From the NCBI RefSeq assembly GCF_020882245.1, contig NC_083598.1:372001-436000 (forward strand): a stretch of DNA of 64,000 nucleotides, written 5' to 3'. The stretch is from Rhopalosiphum padi. Its lineage: Eukaryota; Arthropoda; Insecta; Hemiptera; Aphididae. The translations under genes and the position numbers were made by a program. A model generated the notes under the pieces. The model made no database searches and was not told where the DNA came from. It saw nothing but the letters and a program-made list of their open reading frames with translations. Shown here piece by piece: positions 27,501 to 39,603 of the stretch (the first letter of the stretch is position 1; each line of letters begins with the position of its first letter).

Positions 27501-30500
27501 TCGTTTTCACTACCATCTTTATATAGTAGGAAAATCAATATTACATTGTGATATTCTAATGCATTTTTATGCTAAATTTAAATTACAATGCTGATGTATA
27601 TTATTATTTTATAATGTATTATAATACGTGTTAACTACAAAATATTCTCTAGTCTTAAATTTGTCATCTTAATCATATAGGACATAGGTAATAATATGCT
27701 GCAGATTGCAGATATTTTCAAGTATATTACTATGTTAGGTGTTTGGTTGTAATTATAATATAGTTTATGATTGGTACATATTTTTTGCTACGTATTTATA
27801 TTGTATAACCGTTTGCTAGATTGAATTTTATAATAATGAACCATTTAATATTTAAATTTTGTATTAAATAATTTTTATTATTACGTATATAAGAGTTATG
27901 GTTTCTTTATTCAAACAATCGTATCTTGTATGCACATTGCACACTATATAGTCTATATACCTAGGAAAATGTTGTATACCTACCTACTAAACATATTTTA
28001 AAACGTAGGTATATCTATCTGAATATTAAGATAAATACTATTTTGATCACTATTGTGACATTATTTTGAAAAACATAATTTATGTTCAAAATTAAAAACT
28101 ATATAAATTGTGTCAATGTTATTTAATATTACAAGTCATAAGAGATTTTGGCTTATGTCCATAGACCTTAAGGTCTATAAGGTATAAAGTCTATGCTTAC
28201 GCCTAATATTTTCTCTGTCTTACACAAAAAAAATTATCATCATCTTTTTCCAGTTATCTAAATTGAATGCATTCTTGATGACGTTTAGCAATGTTATGAT
28301 AATATATATTATATATAATGGAACCCAAATACATTTAACTTTAATGAAATGTATCATAATAAAAATTAATATAGTTAGTATAAAAGTTATTTATACGATG
28401 ATAAGTACCGACATGGTGTTTATTTTTAATTTATAGTATTCAAAGATGAAAATACTCCGAGTCCGTTCGAAGAAGATTTGATCAGCATCGGCGGGGATAC
28501 GGACAGTTTGAACGCGGCACTACCCGATCATGTATATATGGATGCCATGGCATTCGGCATGGGTTGTTGTTGTTTACAGATGACGTTTCAAGTACGTAAT
28601 AATACAATGGCCGTTTTAATTCTAATAAAGTCTTCATCAACAAAAATGTCTTATAAAAAAATGTAAGAATGTAAACATTTTACAGGCGTGTTGCATCAAA
28701 GAAGCTCGAACTCTTTATGATCAGCTCACTCCGCTGTGTCCGATTCTGGTAAGCCAAATATTTACTTTTAAATTCATAAAAATAACTAAATAATAATCAC
28801 AGTTACAATTTTTTTATATATATATATATATACATAAATTATGACTATCCAATATCCATATTGTGATTATTAATAATTGTATAAATATTAGTGATTCTCG
28901 TTTCTAATAAATTATTTTTTAAATTATAAAGAAAGTATTATTAAAGACACACACTAAAAAATGTTTATAACGAATTGCCCTGCAAAATTTTATGTTCAAC
29001 ATACAATTGTTTAAAGTTTAAATTCCCGAAAGGTAATAACAATCAATACAGTAAAAGTATAATAATTTGCGTAGGTACGTAGGTATGTTGTAAATGTCTT
29101 GTAAACAATTGTCTAGTAAATATAATATGTGTGAGTATATTATGTGTATTGTGTAAATGTAAAAGTTTTAATACACTGAAGAAATAATAGCAAAAGATCG
29201 AGAGCTAGTATCAGATTATTTATATAAATAGCGACTCATACCTAAACCTAATACAGATACAATTGTAGTACCAATAACATTTTATTTAAACAATCGATTG
29301 GCAAAATATAAACCTCAAATTTAATTTGATGGAAACATAATTGAATAAAATCAGTCTCCGAAGTACCTAGGAGTGACGGTTGATAGATTGTTGACTTTTA
29401 AACAACACGCCAAGAACATTGCTGTTATAAGTTCAAAACACGAAACAATATTATCCACAAATTAGCTGACTCAACCTGTGGGTGGGAGGGGGCAGCGATG
29501 TCAATACTGAGAACGTCGGCATGAACGCTAGTTTACTCTTCTGTTGCAGAGTATGCCTCTCAAGTATGGTTAAATAGTTCGCATTATAACAATAAGATCG
29601 ATGTTCTATGCACTCTGTTATGCGCATTATCTCTGGTATAGTCAAATCGATGCTGACAGAATGACTCCCAGTTCTTAGCTAACATTTTATCGCCATATAT
29701 TCTATGTAAAAGATCTGCATACTGAGAGTGGTAAAAGTATTTATCAAACACATCACTTCCCTTCTATTTCACTAAAACACGTCAATCCAGAATCTTAGAC
29801 TTAAATCTAGAAAACCTGCATATTTATCTACAACAAAACTCATTAAAAATCATAAGACACTATGAAAGCATATAGCTGATTGGAAATTAGAGTGACAGAA
29901 TTTTAGCTTAGATAACTGCAGCCTAATTCCTAATTACAAAGTTAAAAATCGTAGCTTTTTTATTACCCCAAATGATTATGACAGAAAAAACCCACTCATC
30001 ATTGTTAAGAGGACGTTATACCCGAATGTGTTATCTCTGCTAGTGGCGTACGCAGAATTTTTTTGAGGGGGGATGTCATAAATCTTAATTATATGCACGA
30101 ATTGACTTTTTTTTTCTTTTTTTTTTTTAGTCATCGTTTCATAATTTGAACCGATATTTATTTTTAAGGGGCGTGTCATATCTCCCTGACCCTCCCCCTT
30201 GTGTACGCCCCTGATCTCTGCCTTACTAATAAAGTACATTATAGATTTATAGCAAATTTACCTTTTGCAGAACACATTTTATGTTGTTTGTTTTAATATT
30301 GGAGTCAATTTACCTATTTAGAAGTTAGACTGTTATCTAGGACATATCGATATCGATCATATTATATGCTTTTATTAATATTATCATTTAAAAATCAGTT
30401 ATGAGAATTTTATAGTTGTAATATTTTACATAACTGTAACTCACCTTAAAAAAATAATATCAATAAAAGCATATGACATGTCCGTGATAATATTCTTACC

Positions 30501-33500
30501 TTTAATAGTTTGATAATAGGTAAATTGACTTCAATATTAAAGCTAACCGATCGTTAAATCAATATACATTAATCACTTCATTGTTCATAAACTAAAATAA
30601 ATGAAATATACTTAGTTAGGTAAGTTAGGTTAAATATACTGAGTGAACAGACCGTTTCCGCTCAGAATTATATTTAATTTACAATGATAATATGATATAT
30701 ATATAATTTAATTAAAATTTAACACAATATGAGTGTTCTACATATATAATTTGTACAACCCTCTTACCCAACTTTTTTTAGTTTACGAATCTAGTTTACA
30801 TTTATAATATATGTGTACATAATAAATAATTATTATATGCGTATTTTTTTTCTATTTTCGTGTTTTCGTCGTAGTTGGCATTGACAGCGGCTTCGCCTGT
30901 ATTTCGAGGGTACCTAACAGACGTAGACTGTCGCTGGGATGTAATATCTCGGTCCGTGGACTGCCGCACGCGACAAGAAAGGGGATTGGAACCGTTGACC
31001 ACAGACAAGTTTGTTATTCCCAAATCGCGTTACGATTCTACCACGTTGTATCTATCGAGTCAAGGAGAAAAGTGAGTTTTTTTTAATTAAAATAATGTTT
31101 ATATTATTATTTTATACTCGCATACAATTTTTGTTATTTATATCTATATCGAGTTTTGGTGATATTTTGACTTCCATCAAAGTTTTTGGCGTAGCAATTT
31201 TCTTAGGATTCTCAACTGGGCCTTTTATGAACCTAATCATTTTATTTATGTATAATGTGACATCAACAAATTTGTTTTTATTTAGGTTAAATTGCATATA
31301 AATGTAATGATATATTAGCATTTTTACTCTTGCGTAATCTCATATATTTTTGCGTTAACCCTGAAAACAAGTGACGCTGTATTTGTGCAATCAATCATCA
31401 TCTAACCAAACAATTACATGGTTACTTAATTAGTTATCTGCATGTATATTATCATAATAACTTGAGAACTAAAGGTAAGGTTTCCTTGCTGCGTCTAGCT
31501 TCAACTACCGGTTCGAACATAGGCGTCCAGACCTGGCATCATGACGACGTGCTGTTCCCACTCTCTGACGCTGCAGGGAAACCATACCTTGAGGCGGACT
31601 ATTGATGCAATACAGTTTAATAACGAAATTTGATTTTGTATTATTTTTTTAAACTTTTACTGGACGAGTTTCTTTGATTTGTTGCGATAGGTTTAACGAT
31701 GTGCCGCTGGTATACGACAAAACAATCTACAACAAACTTAAGAGCGCTGACATCGATCACCAGATGGCTCAGCACGTAGCGCACCTATTCATTCGGGATA
31801 CTGTATCTTTGTTTAACGAAAAAGTGCATCAAGATGATACTGTCGAGATGGATCACTTTGAAGTATACTTCATTTAAACCTATAGGTTTTTTATTGTATA
31901 TATACATGGCAAAAACGACCTTTTAAAAAAAAGTTTATATTTTCTTGTAATAAGACTATGTACGCTCCTCAAAATGTTACAATAATTCCAAAAATCTTTG
32001 TTTAAATAAATGCATATTTTAACTTTTAAAGGGTATAATATTACATTATTAATGTACTGAAAAAAGCATGCTTATGAATCACCGCTCATATCTAAAGGCT
32101 TATTTTTAAAGGGTGATAAAATGTTAATGTTTGTAGCGTGCCTACTTTCCATCTCTCCGAGTCGTAGATTAGAAATAATTATTTAAGTCAATTTTAATTT
32201 AAAATAGTTCGTTTATTTGATTTAACGCAAGTATAACAATAGGTGTATGTAATAGCGTTAGGTGAAGATGTTGTGGATTCAACGGTTCTAGTACATCTGA
32301 ATATGCTATGCTGGGAGCTTCCTTATATGTGGCGTCCCCGTTCCTTTTCTACTGGATCTGAAGTCTTTTATTTGTCCACAACCTCATTGTTGCGTCCTTC
32401 AAAAGTTTTTGTTTTTATAGGTACAGTTGCGAGAGCAATTATACGATTAAAATGTCTTATCATTATACATGTTAGATAGGTCAAATCCAGTTATTCATAT
32501 AATACATCTTAGTACTAATAATACTGATTAGTGATTATATATTTGCACATTATGATTTGTGATAGTGAGTCCAAGGGTTCGTAGTTATTAGTTTTTATGA
32601 TACAACATATTTCCAAATAGTTCTTAGAACTGGTAGTAATTTGGTAGTCTATTACATTCTTTATAATATATATTTATCTCTATATTGTTACTTTCTAATA
32701 TAATAATAATTTAAATTTGTAACTCCTTAGATAGTTTGTACTTTAAACCCTTATCCATGATGGAATGTAGTTTTTATTTGAGGTGGCTGAAGCAGGTCGA
32801 AAAAAACATGTAAAACAACCAATAAGCCAGACAAAACTGTGAGACTTGGGGTCGATGGATTTTATTTTTGAAAAAAAATTTGAATTTGTATTCTAGTCTT
32901 CTAGGTTTTGATCGCTTCGATTTTTGATATTTTAAAAATTGAACACATATTTAAGTCTTAATACAAAGGAAATGTGTAGTTTTTTTAATTATTAATATTT
33001 TAATAATTAATTTGAATATCTAAAATTGCCTCACAGTTTTGTTTGGCTTATTGGTCTTTTAGATACTTAAAACGCGGTGTGTCAATTTTGATCATACCAA
33101 AATTTTATATGTTCCTGCGCGTGCGAGAATGTGTTATCGTCCCGTGAATTACCTATATCCTACTACGCTACTTCAATTCCGCGAAACAATTCAATATCAA
33201 AAATTAATTTTATTATATCTCATTATATGTGTACCACCAGTAACATGGTGGATTAAATATTTATTACTACGTATATAATATGTATAATCATTTATTATAT
33301 TAAGAATTATATTGACTAGGGCACTAGGTGTATCATTATTATTATTTATTTGCAATGATAATATTATTTTTATATTGTTGTCATTTGATGATCACGCGTA
33401 CTCAGGTACAAATGGTACAGTGAAATTTGAAATTTTTAATATTCAAGTATTACGTACCCTACTACAACTGGAGCACAAAAAGACGTGAAAATAAAATAAG

Positions 33501-35446
33501 ATCTTTTTTAACAAAAAAATATTCAGTTCTTATTTTTTTATTATTATTGTAGTTTATTAAATGATTTTTGATAAAAAATAAACAGAAAAAAAATATACTT
33601 ATCAATAATTATTATTTTAATATTTTTATTTATACAAATTGATTTTTAATTTATATTTTATTTTTCTATGATGCGGGTACGACGCGACTATAATTATTAT
33701 GAATGAATAAAGTATCTAAAGTAGTTGTATAGATAAATAATAATATACATTTTTTCGATGAATTCTTATATGTAAGGTTTGGTTTATTTTGATTATCATC
33801 GTAAATCTGGGAATTCTAATTTCATCGCGAAAATGCGATAATGGATTACACACGCTAATGTTCATTTACTTCTCACACATTGACATAGTCAAAATGTACA
33901 TGTAATATGAAATGCCTAAACACTAATCCTTAAAACATGGTATGCTTCAGTCCCCTTAAGGTTAGGTTAGGTTAATCGATCGAAACCTAGAAGGTTAGAA
34001 TACAAATTCAAATTTGTTTTAAAAAATAAAATTCATCAACCCCAAGTCTTACAGTTTTGTCTGGCTTATTGGTTGTTTTACATGTTTTTTCGACCTGCTT
34101 CAGCTACCTCAAAAAATTTATAAAAAATTTATTAAAAAATTATTTTGCGCCAGCCCTTATAGATATGGCCAAATATGCCCTTCGATTGTTACTCATACTT
34201 TAAAATACTTTAATATAATATATACTATTTTTATTTTGTAAATTAAATAATAACAAACACGCTTTTTTTGATTATTGTATAATACATAATAGAATATACA
34301 GTCGACTAACTGGCAGACAATGCGGTTTAAGCCGCCTCCGCCTAAATCAACGATCGGTTGGCGTGTAGAATTCCGACCATGTGAAGTGCAACTAACAGAT
34401 TTTGAAAACGCCGCGATCGTGTGCTTCGTCGTTCTACTCACCAGGGTCATTTTGTCATACCAATTAAACTTCATCATTCCCATTAGCAAAGTACGTTTTG
34501 TCTGTCATTCTGTCGAGTTGAATTATGTAATATTATATGTATATTAATCGCACCATTTACAGGTGGACGAGAATATGTCAAAAGCTCAAAAACGATCTGC
34601 TGCCCTGACGGAGAAATTTTGGTTTCGCAAAAACATAGCTGCTTCTACGTCTAAAACCGCGAATGTCGACACAAATAGTTCCAATGACGATGCCACTTAC
34701 ACGACGATGTCCATAAATGAAATCATTAACGGAAAAGTAAAATTAGATTATAATTTAATTTATAATTTTATAAACATAGTACAGTCGGGCTAGGCGTAGA
34801 TATTTACACGGACCCAATTCGTACAAAATTTAAAACTTATATTATTTTCGGATCCAACTCGGATGCAGCCATTTTTTACACAGTTTAACGGTTTTGAAGA
34901 CACTAAGTTTCTAATCCTAAATTAAACAACATGATATAATGTTTTATTTAACCCACATGTTGCAACTACTCGTAAGCTTAACATTAACACATTAACCAAA
35001 CGTGTTTTCAGATGGGCGAATTCCCTGGTCTCATCCCGTTGATTCACAGTTACTTGTCTAGCATGGAAGTTGACACAGACACGCATTGTACCATCCAACA
35101 GTATCTAAAGCTCATTTCGCGTCGTGCGTCCGGCCAAATCGACACGACAGCTAGTTGGATACGTCGGTTTATCCAAGAACATCCGGCGTACAAGTATGAA
35201 CGATGATGCCATTGCAACCTACGACCATTTTTTTAGTTGTATAAATAAAATATGTTATTTTTGTTCGGCAGACAAGATTCTGTCGTTAGCGATGAAATCA
35301 ATTACGACCTATTAATGACGGCTGACGGCATCCAGTCCGGTCGCATTTCTTGTCCTCGACTTTTGGGAGACTGTCTGCTAGCCAACTCAAAAACAAAGGA
35401 AACAATACCGCCGGCCATGCAAAAGGTATATTCTTGTACTCCGTAG
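15534..35446 (+). CDS. GCLC: Glutamate-cysteine ligase catalytic subunit, complete
   Basis: This ATP-dependent cytosolic enzyme joins glutamate and cysteine, the rate-limiting step of glutathione synthesis. Twelve exons join in frame: 15534-15683, 15783-15892, 23978-24163, 24814-24986, 28437-28591, 28686-28748, 30875-31071, 31691-31862, 34293-34490, 34563-34736, 35012-35193 and 35272-35446. The product has 644 residues (human about 637). It starts MGLLTEGQPLTWEETKR. Other family landmarks are KWGDEVEY (Mg-binding Glu region), WRPEYGAYMIEGTPGKPYG, HPRFSTLTRNIRQRRGE, HVYMDAMAFGMG, DCRWDVIS, FKPPPPKSTIGWRVEFRP and MEVDTDT. The acceptor at 34292 keeps NIQ before STNWQT, as in the family; the acceptor nine bases later would drop it. 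The C-terminus ends YSCTP. Introns 2, 4, 6 and 8 are large (2 to 8 kb) and full of transposons; the others are small. Confidence 0.97.
18555..18895. repeat. Possible unclassified interspersed repeat
   Basis: The stretch begins GAGAGAGATCCGATATCAC and ends CGGGTTTCGGCAATCTATCTC, with weakly inverted ends around an AT-rich centre. It is more GC-rich at both ends than the intron around it. No target duplication is clear, so its identity as a transposon is only a guess. Confidence 0.3.
18951..18995. repeat. Short dispersed repeat, copy 2
   Basis: Near-identical to 14338-14384 (ACATGCCAATCTCTGACTTG core). Lies in GCLC intron 2 without any surrounding transposase similarity. Confidence 0.6.
19713..19906. 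mobile_element. hAT-type MITE in GCLC intron 2
   Basis: Inverted ends AGTGTTTCTCAACC and GGTTGAGAAACACT, with inner matching GGCGACACA blocks. Flanks AGAATATA and GGAATATA form an imperfect 8-bp duplication. The GTGTTTCTCAACC start is typical of hAT ends. Noncoding, about 194 bp. Confidence 0.8.
21131..21297. mobile_element. hAT-type MITE with exact 8-bp duplication in GCLC intron 2
   Basis: A 167-bp element starts CAGGGTCGTCCTG and ends CAGGCCGACCCTG. It is flanked by a perfect CTTATACA duplication (21123-21130 and 21298-21305). An internal repeat GCCCAGGCAGGAAT occurs twice (about 21158 and 21251). Noncoding. Confidence 0.9.
22792..23426. repeat. Foldback element with arms of about 300 bp in GCLC intron 2
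   Basis: Left arm TACAGGGTGATTCTTTTATC pairs with right arm GATAAAAGAATCACCTTGTA. The arms stay complementary nearly to the centre, where GCGGAGTAG and GTACCACTCCACTGCG blocks lie. Imperfect arms show it has aged. A related copy lies at 50936-52645. No coding content. Confidence 0.85.
25480..25790 (-). pseudogene. LINE ORF2 C-terminal remnant
   Basis: On the minus strand, an RNase H/zinc-finger tail typical of Jockey-class LINEs is readable: ITRARIGHTRLIHFYL followed by ICHQCNEILSIEHITLHC, with a CxxC...HxxxxC pattern. Broken in frame and truncated. Lies in GCLC intron 4. Confidence 0.75.
25878..26313. mobile_element. TTAA-flanked foldback element, complete copy
   Basis: TTAA at 25878-25881 and 26310-26313 bounds arms of about 190 bp. 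Left arm GAGGACGTCTCACCCGCATG pairs with right CATGCGGGTGAGACGTCTTC, nearly identical over most of their length around a short AT-rich loop. Exact TTAA borders suggest a piggyBac-type mobilising enzyme. Two more copies lie at 30005 and 39738. In GCLC intron 4. Confidence 0.85.
29340..29960 (+). pseudogene. LINE reverse-transcriptase C-terminal remnant
   Basis: Plus-strand translation in shifting frames gives KYLGVTVDRLLTFKQHAKN, then CGWEGAAMSILRTSA and VYSSVAEYASQVWLNSSHYN. This is the thumb and C-terminal region of Jockey-class LINE proteins. Several stops and frameshifts. In GCLC intron 6. Confidence 0.8.
30005..30552. mobile_element. TTAA foldback element, truncated and interrupted copy
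   Basis: Starts TTAAGAGGACGTTATACCCG, like the complete copy at 25878, then is split by a hAT MITE at 30041-30213. The inner arms around about 30315-30540 still pair. The right outer arm (about 85 bp) is missing. In GCLC intron 6. Confidence 0.75.
30041..30213. mobile_element. hAT-type MITE nested in a foldback element
   Basis: A 173-bp element starts TAGTGGCGTACGCAG and ends GTGTACGCCCCTG. The perfect 8-bp duplication ATCTCTGC (30033-30040 and 30214-30221) lies within foldback sequence, so the MITE arrived later. G-rich GAGGGGGG and C-rich blocks lie just inside the ends. Confidence 0.9.
31475..31592. repeat. Compact GC-rich inverted repeat with B-box-like loop
   Basis: GGTAAGGTTTCCTTGCTGCGTC-type left arm (31477-31498) pairs with GACGCTGCAGGGAAACCATACC on the right, about 19 of 22 positions. 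The loop of about 75 bases includes GGTTCGAAC, like a tRNA B box. Markedly GC-richer than the surrounding intron 7 of GCLC. Could be a short SINE, a MITE or a structured RNA. Confidence 0.55.
32777..34113. mobile_element. Element with inverted ends of about 125 bp in GCLC intron 8
   Basis: Left end TTTGAGGTGGCTGAAGCAGG and onward is repeated in inverse at the right end up to 34113, including CCAATAAGCCAGACAAAACTG in each arm (about 125 bp, few differences). A third partial inverted piece lies near 33020-33060. The 1.1-kb interior has no open frame. Target duplication is not resolved; class unknown. Confidence 0.75.
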
Positions 35447-35610
35447 ATGTGCCTAGTATGTTGCTGTTATCCTGTTATTCAATAATAATTGTTGTGCTTT
35501 ATTGAAGTACCATCAGTAACTATATGAATAACACTATATTTTATTAAAATAAGAATTTATTTAATATCATAAATTTTTATACTTTATATATAATATAATA
35601 ATAATTGATT

Positions 35611-35616
35611 AATAAA
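35611..35616 (+). terminator. Candidate polyadenylation signal of GCLC
   Basis: AATAAA lies 165 bases downstream of the GCLC stop. Other A/T-rich hexamers nearby make the choice uncertain. Confidence 0.35.
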
Positions 35617-36237
35617 AGTAACATATTATACTTAAAATAAAATAGGGCATATTATTGGGAATTTAGGAAAGAACATTATACCTATATTGTACAAGGTACA
35701 CATACACACACACACACATATATATATATAATATATAAATTACGTTTTTTAAAACTGTTTATTATTTTAATATATTATTGTATACATTTAAATAAATAAA
35801 TAAAAGTTGATTGACATGCTTAGTCGCTGTCTTCATTTTTAAAGTATTTGGTCTTTTTTTATAAACCTACCGATTTCCTCTTCAAGTCACTAATGACTTT
35901 CTTTTATTATTCTTATCAAAACAGTGTGATCTACTTTACAGGTTGTATTTGTTTCATCAGTCACAAAATTACCTTCAATCACATTTGTGATAACTATGGA
36001 TCGTTGGCGGATATTACGTGCTTGCCATCTACCTGGTATACGCGCCAATAGGTTTCCTTTTAAATATACCTACATTTTTGTTAGTTTTTGGCCATTCAAT
36101 TATTGTTGAATTTATTGTACCTATGTGTTACCTGAATACTTGAAGGTTTATGTAAGCCTAATATTTGCATCATTTCTTGAAAATCAATATTTTATTTATT
36201 TATTTCAGCCAAAATTAATTACAATTATATGATACAA
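35617..36237. other. Intergenic, microsatellite, no gene seen
   Basis: Contains a CA/TA microsatellite at about 35700-35735. No supported gene; short open frames here lack any recognisable motif. Confidence 0.6.
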
Positions 36238-37370
36238 CTAGCTGTCCCGACACGGCGTTGCCCGCGTATTAGTTGGTTTTTCGGCATTTTCGTAGGCCAT
36301 GTATTAGTGTTATTATGTATGAGAAAATTTAAAAGTAATAGGTAAAGTATCTAAATGTTGAAATTAAGCACAAACCAACATATATATTTTCTGAATTTAC
36401 ATTTTATTCATCTTATATTAAATAGCTGACCCGGCAATGCTTTGCTATTGCTAGATTTCAGTACATTTATATATCCTTAGGAATATGTGAAAAGTTTGAT
36501 ATGAATTATATCAGATATTTAATTTGATTAATTTTTTTAGTATAATTTTATATATACGTGTGGAATATATTTGCTTCGTTATGATGTATGATGTCGTGGA
36601 GCAACATTCTTAAGTAAAAACATTCACTGTTATTCGGATGAACTACAAACACTCTGCCAAGGGTATCAGTTTTTTTTACCCCAGGATGATTTTCGACGGG
36701 GGTTCCTCGTTTTCGTTGTTGGAAATTTTTGATTGATTGATTCCAAGTATAATAATTTGGAACCTTGTCATATGTTATAGTTTTAGTAAATTCGTCTTTA
36801 GCACATAATTTGAAAAAAGCAGTCAATGTAGTATCACGTGGATTGTTCACAATGTCATTGACATTATGTTGTGTAAAATAAACCCTTTGTCCATTCTCTA
36901 CTATTTTTAAATAATAATAATAATAACAACGATGGTGTACGGCGAGCGATCACACTTAACACGCAGTGACTGCCTAGACGACTTGGTAAACGACGTGTCT
37001 CGACTGTGCGCTCAAAGAACTAATTATTATTATTATTATTATTATTATTTATTATAACAAAATTAATTCAAAAAAATTAAATATTAAAATAAAAAATAAT
37101 TAGACATATTTTTGGTATCCTAGCAACCACTTAGAAGAAATACAAACATCTTTTTTACATTTTAAAATCTCGGTTTTCACCTGAAGTGACTTTTGCCCAG
37201 GCAACGCCGGGTGGGAAAAAAAAAAATAAATTGTATATTAAAACCTTCCCTGAATCTAGACCTATTGATTAGTGAAAACTGTACTAAAATCCGTTGGGTA
37301 CTTTTTGAGTTATGCGCGTACATACAAAAAAGGGGGTTCTATTTTATATAGTAGAATAGATAGATATAGA
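36238..37370 (-). mobile_element. Short Helitron
   Basis: On the minus strand it starts TCTATATCTATCTATTC (37370) and ends in CAGCTAG (36238), preceded by a GC-rich hairpin CGGGCAACGCCG. Flanking bases are A before and T after, the Helitron AT target. It encloses a Helitron helicase fragment, a second degraded terminus (about 36424-36454) and a TTA microsatellite near 37021-37050. 1.13 kb, not autonomous. Confidence 0.75.
36548..36850 (-). pseudogene. Helitron replication-initiator/helicase fragment
   Basis: About 100 residues containing DTTLTAFFKLCAKDEF, VPNYYTWNQSIKNFQQRKRG and LGRVFVVHPNNSECFYLRML. This is the conserved block between Rep and Pif1-like helicase domains of Helitron proteins. 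Both flanking domains are missing. Confidence 0.85.
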
Positions 37371-37639
37371 TAAGTAAATTATTACATTAAGAATACATTA
37401 ACAATAGCTGATACGTATACCAACTGAGCTAAGCTCGTATCTGGTATACGAAGTTCTTATAAGTTAAAATTCTTATAAGTAAAATAATTTTAAAAAAGAT
37501 ACTTATACAATTAAAGATATGACTTAATTATTTAATATTATACAGAAGTAAAAAATTTAGTGGAATATATTTTAGTAACACATTTAACATATACATATTC
37601 TGATAAGATATTATAATTATTAAACATATTCACTTTTTA

Positions 37640-38345
37640 AAATTTCATTTATACACATTCTCATCTACTTCATTAACTATTCTATTTATAGCCTTTTTTA
37701 TTTGATTTTTATTAACTGTATCATTGGTATTATTTGATTGGCTTTCACATAAACTTGTTATTAGATTCTTCGCATCGTCACTTAAATTGTTGAATATAGT
37801 TTTCCCATGTGATAGGGGGAGTTTCTTGAATTTGTTAAAAACGTATATGACGGTTTAATGTATTTATCTGTTCTTCTGTCCATTATTTCTATAGCATTTA
37901 GTGTGTTGTTTTGTATAGATTTTATTAAAATTTGTCTAATGTATAATTTATAGATAGGTAATATATTTGTATGTTTGAATAATTCACTTGACGGGTATTT
38001 TAATGGCAAGAAGTACGCTACTTTTATTATAATTTTTTGGGTTATATGTAATGTATTTATGTCTGTTCTATTAGAGCCAGCCTCCCTAACATATTATACC
38101 CTATAGTAGTATTGAATTACATAATGCCATGTATATTTGTCTTATGATTTATTTATTAAGAAATCGAATTTTGTAGAATAAAGCAGTTAAGCTCCTTATT
38201 TTATTTTTTATACTTTGGATATGTTCAGACCATTTTAAATTGAAATTTATTGTTATTCCTAAATATTTGAATGATAGAACCATTTTAATTGGTTTGCAAC
38301 TGCAATTTATCGTACCTGTTCCACAACTATGTTTTATAAAGCTGT
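37640..38345 (-). pseudogene. LINE reverse-transcriptase C-terminal remnant
   Basis: Minus-strand pieces in several frames include KYLGITINFNLKWSEHIQS (about 38180-38290) and LKYPSSELFKHTNILPIYK (about 37930-38010). These match the C-terminal region of insect non-LTR elements. Frameshifted and truncated. Confidence 0.75.
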
Positions 38346-39603
38346 ATCCAACAGGAAGCTGTAATTAAATAAATAAATAGTTAAAATTTATTGTCAAACA
38401 CAAAGCTTATTTTAAAATTAAAATATTTAATAATTACAATAATTACTTTATGACTAGGATTTTTGGACGAAAATATTTTTTGAAAAACTTGAAAAACAGA
38501 AGCTTGAAACATCAAAACACTATACTTGCAGTCATATGTAATACACTAATACGATGGAGTTTCACTATTGCATAATTGGTATACGTAGAATTACTATTAA
38601 ACTCTTTTAAAAGTTGACAGCAACTTTGTAAAACTTTTGGTTTTCTAATCTTAAAAGTAACAGTAATAATTTGTAAACGAAAATTTACAATTTAAGGATT
38701 TAAAAAGCATTAATTTAAAACAAAATGAAAACTAAAAATATCTAACTTTTTTACAAAATCTAAGAATTCAAAATTAGCTTCTTCTGTTCTAATTTAGCTA
38801 GATTCTTCTTCGTCTAAAATATAATTTGATTTGTATATCAATCACTTTTTATAAGTTTAAAGAATTATAAAAGGTTCAATCTCAATTATGTTAATGTAAC
38901 TTGGTAATAGCATAATAATAATATACTTATTTTTTATTGATGTTTGATTAAATTAAAATAATTTTAAAATGTAGTAATGAATACTTAAAATTATACAGGG
39001 TAATTTTATTTACGCAAAACCCTTATTTTTTTATCAATTTGTTTTTAAATTTTTTTTTAATTTATGTTACTTAAAGTATTCTTGATTTTTATTCACATTT
39101 TTTCAAAATAATTTTTCTATAATAATAATTTATAGAAAATTCAGAACATTAAATATGGTTCATTCTTGTCTAGTAATTAGTATATATAATTTAATATCTT
39201 TAAAAAAATATTATTCATTATTTATGAATATACTACATTACTATCGAAAACATTGATATTATCAGTATCATTTAAATCATTAGATTCTGTAATGTTTTCA
39301 TCATAACCTGAAATTAAAAAAACTAATGTTTAATGTTAAATAGTTAAATATAGCTTGTAAAAATAGAAGTCAATTATATCTGGGGGCGTTACAAGATCAG
39401 CAAAGAATATTTGTTTTAAAATATTTAATTCATCATCGCTATTAAACCCTGATTTTCTAAAATAACTATTTTCAGGTCAAACTTCCCTAAACATACACAG
39501 TGATAATAACATTCAACACTGAGTACTTACTAATTTACTATATAATACATATTTTAATTTGCAAGATGGATTTTAAATGATAATAATTCAAGAGGTTAAA
39601 AAA
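38346..39603. other. Intergenic, no gene seen
   Basis: AT-rich sequence with no supportable gene. ATACAGGGTAATTTTATTTAC at about 38992 loosely resembles the end of the foldback family seen at 22792. Confidence 0.55.

Noticed and set aside
36905..37060. Possible repeat array at the TAA/TTA-flanked GC patch
   Set aside because: Microsatellites of opposite sense flank a unique GC segment; no spacer-repeat architecture, so not an array.
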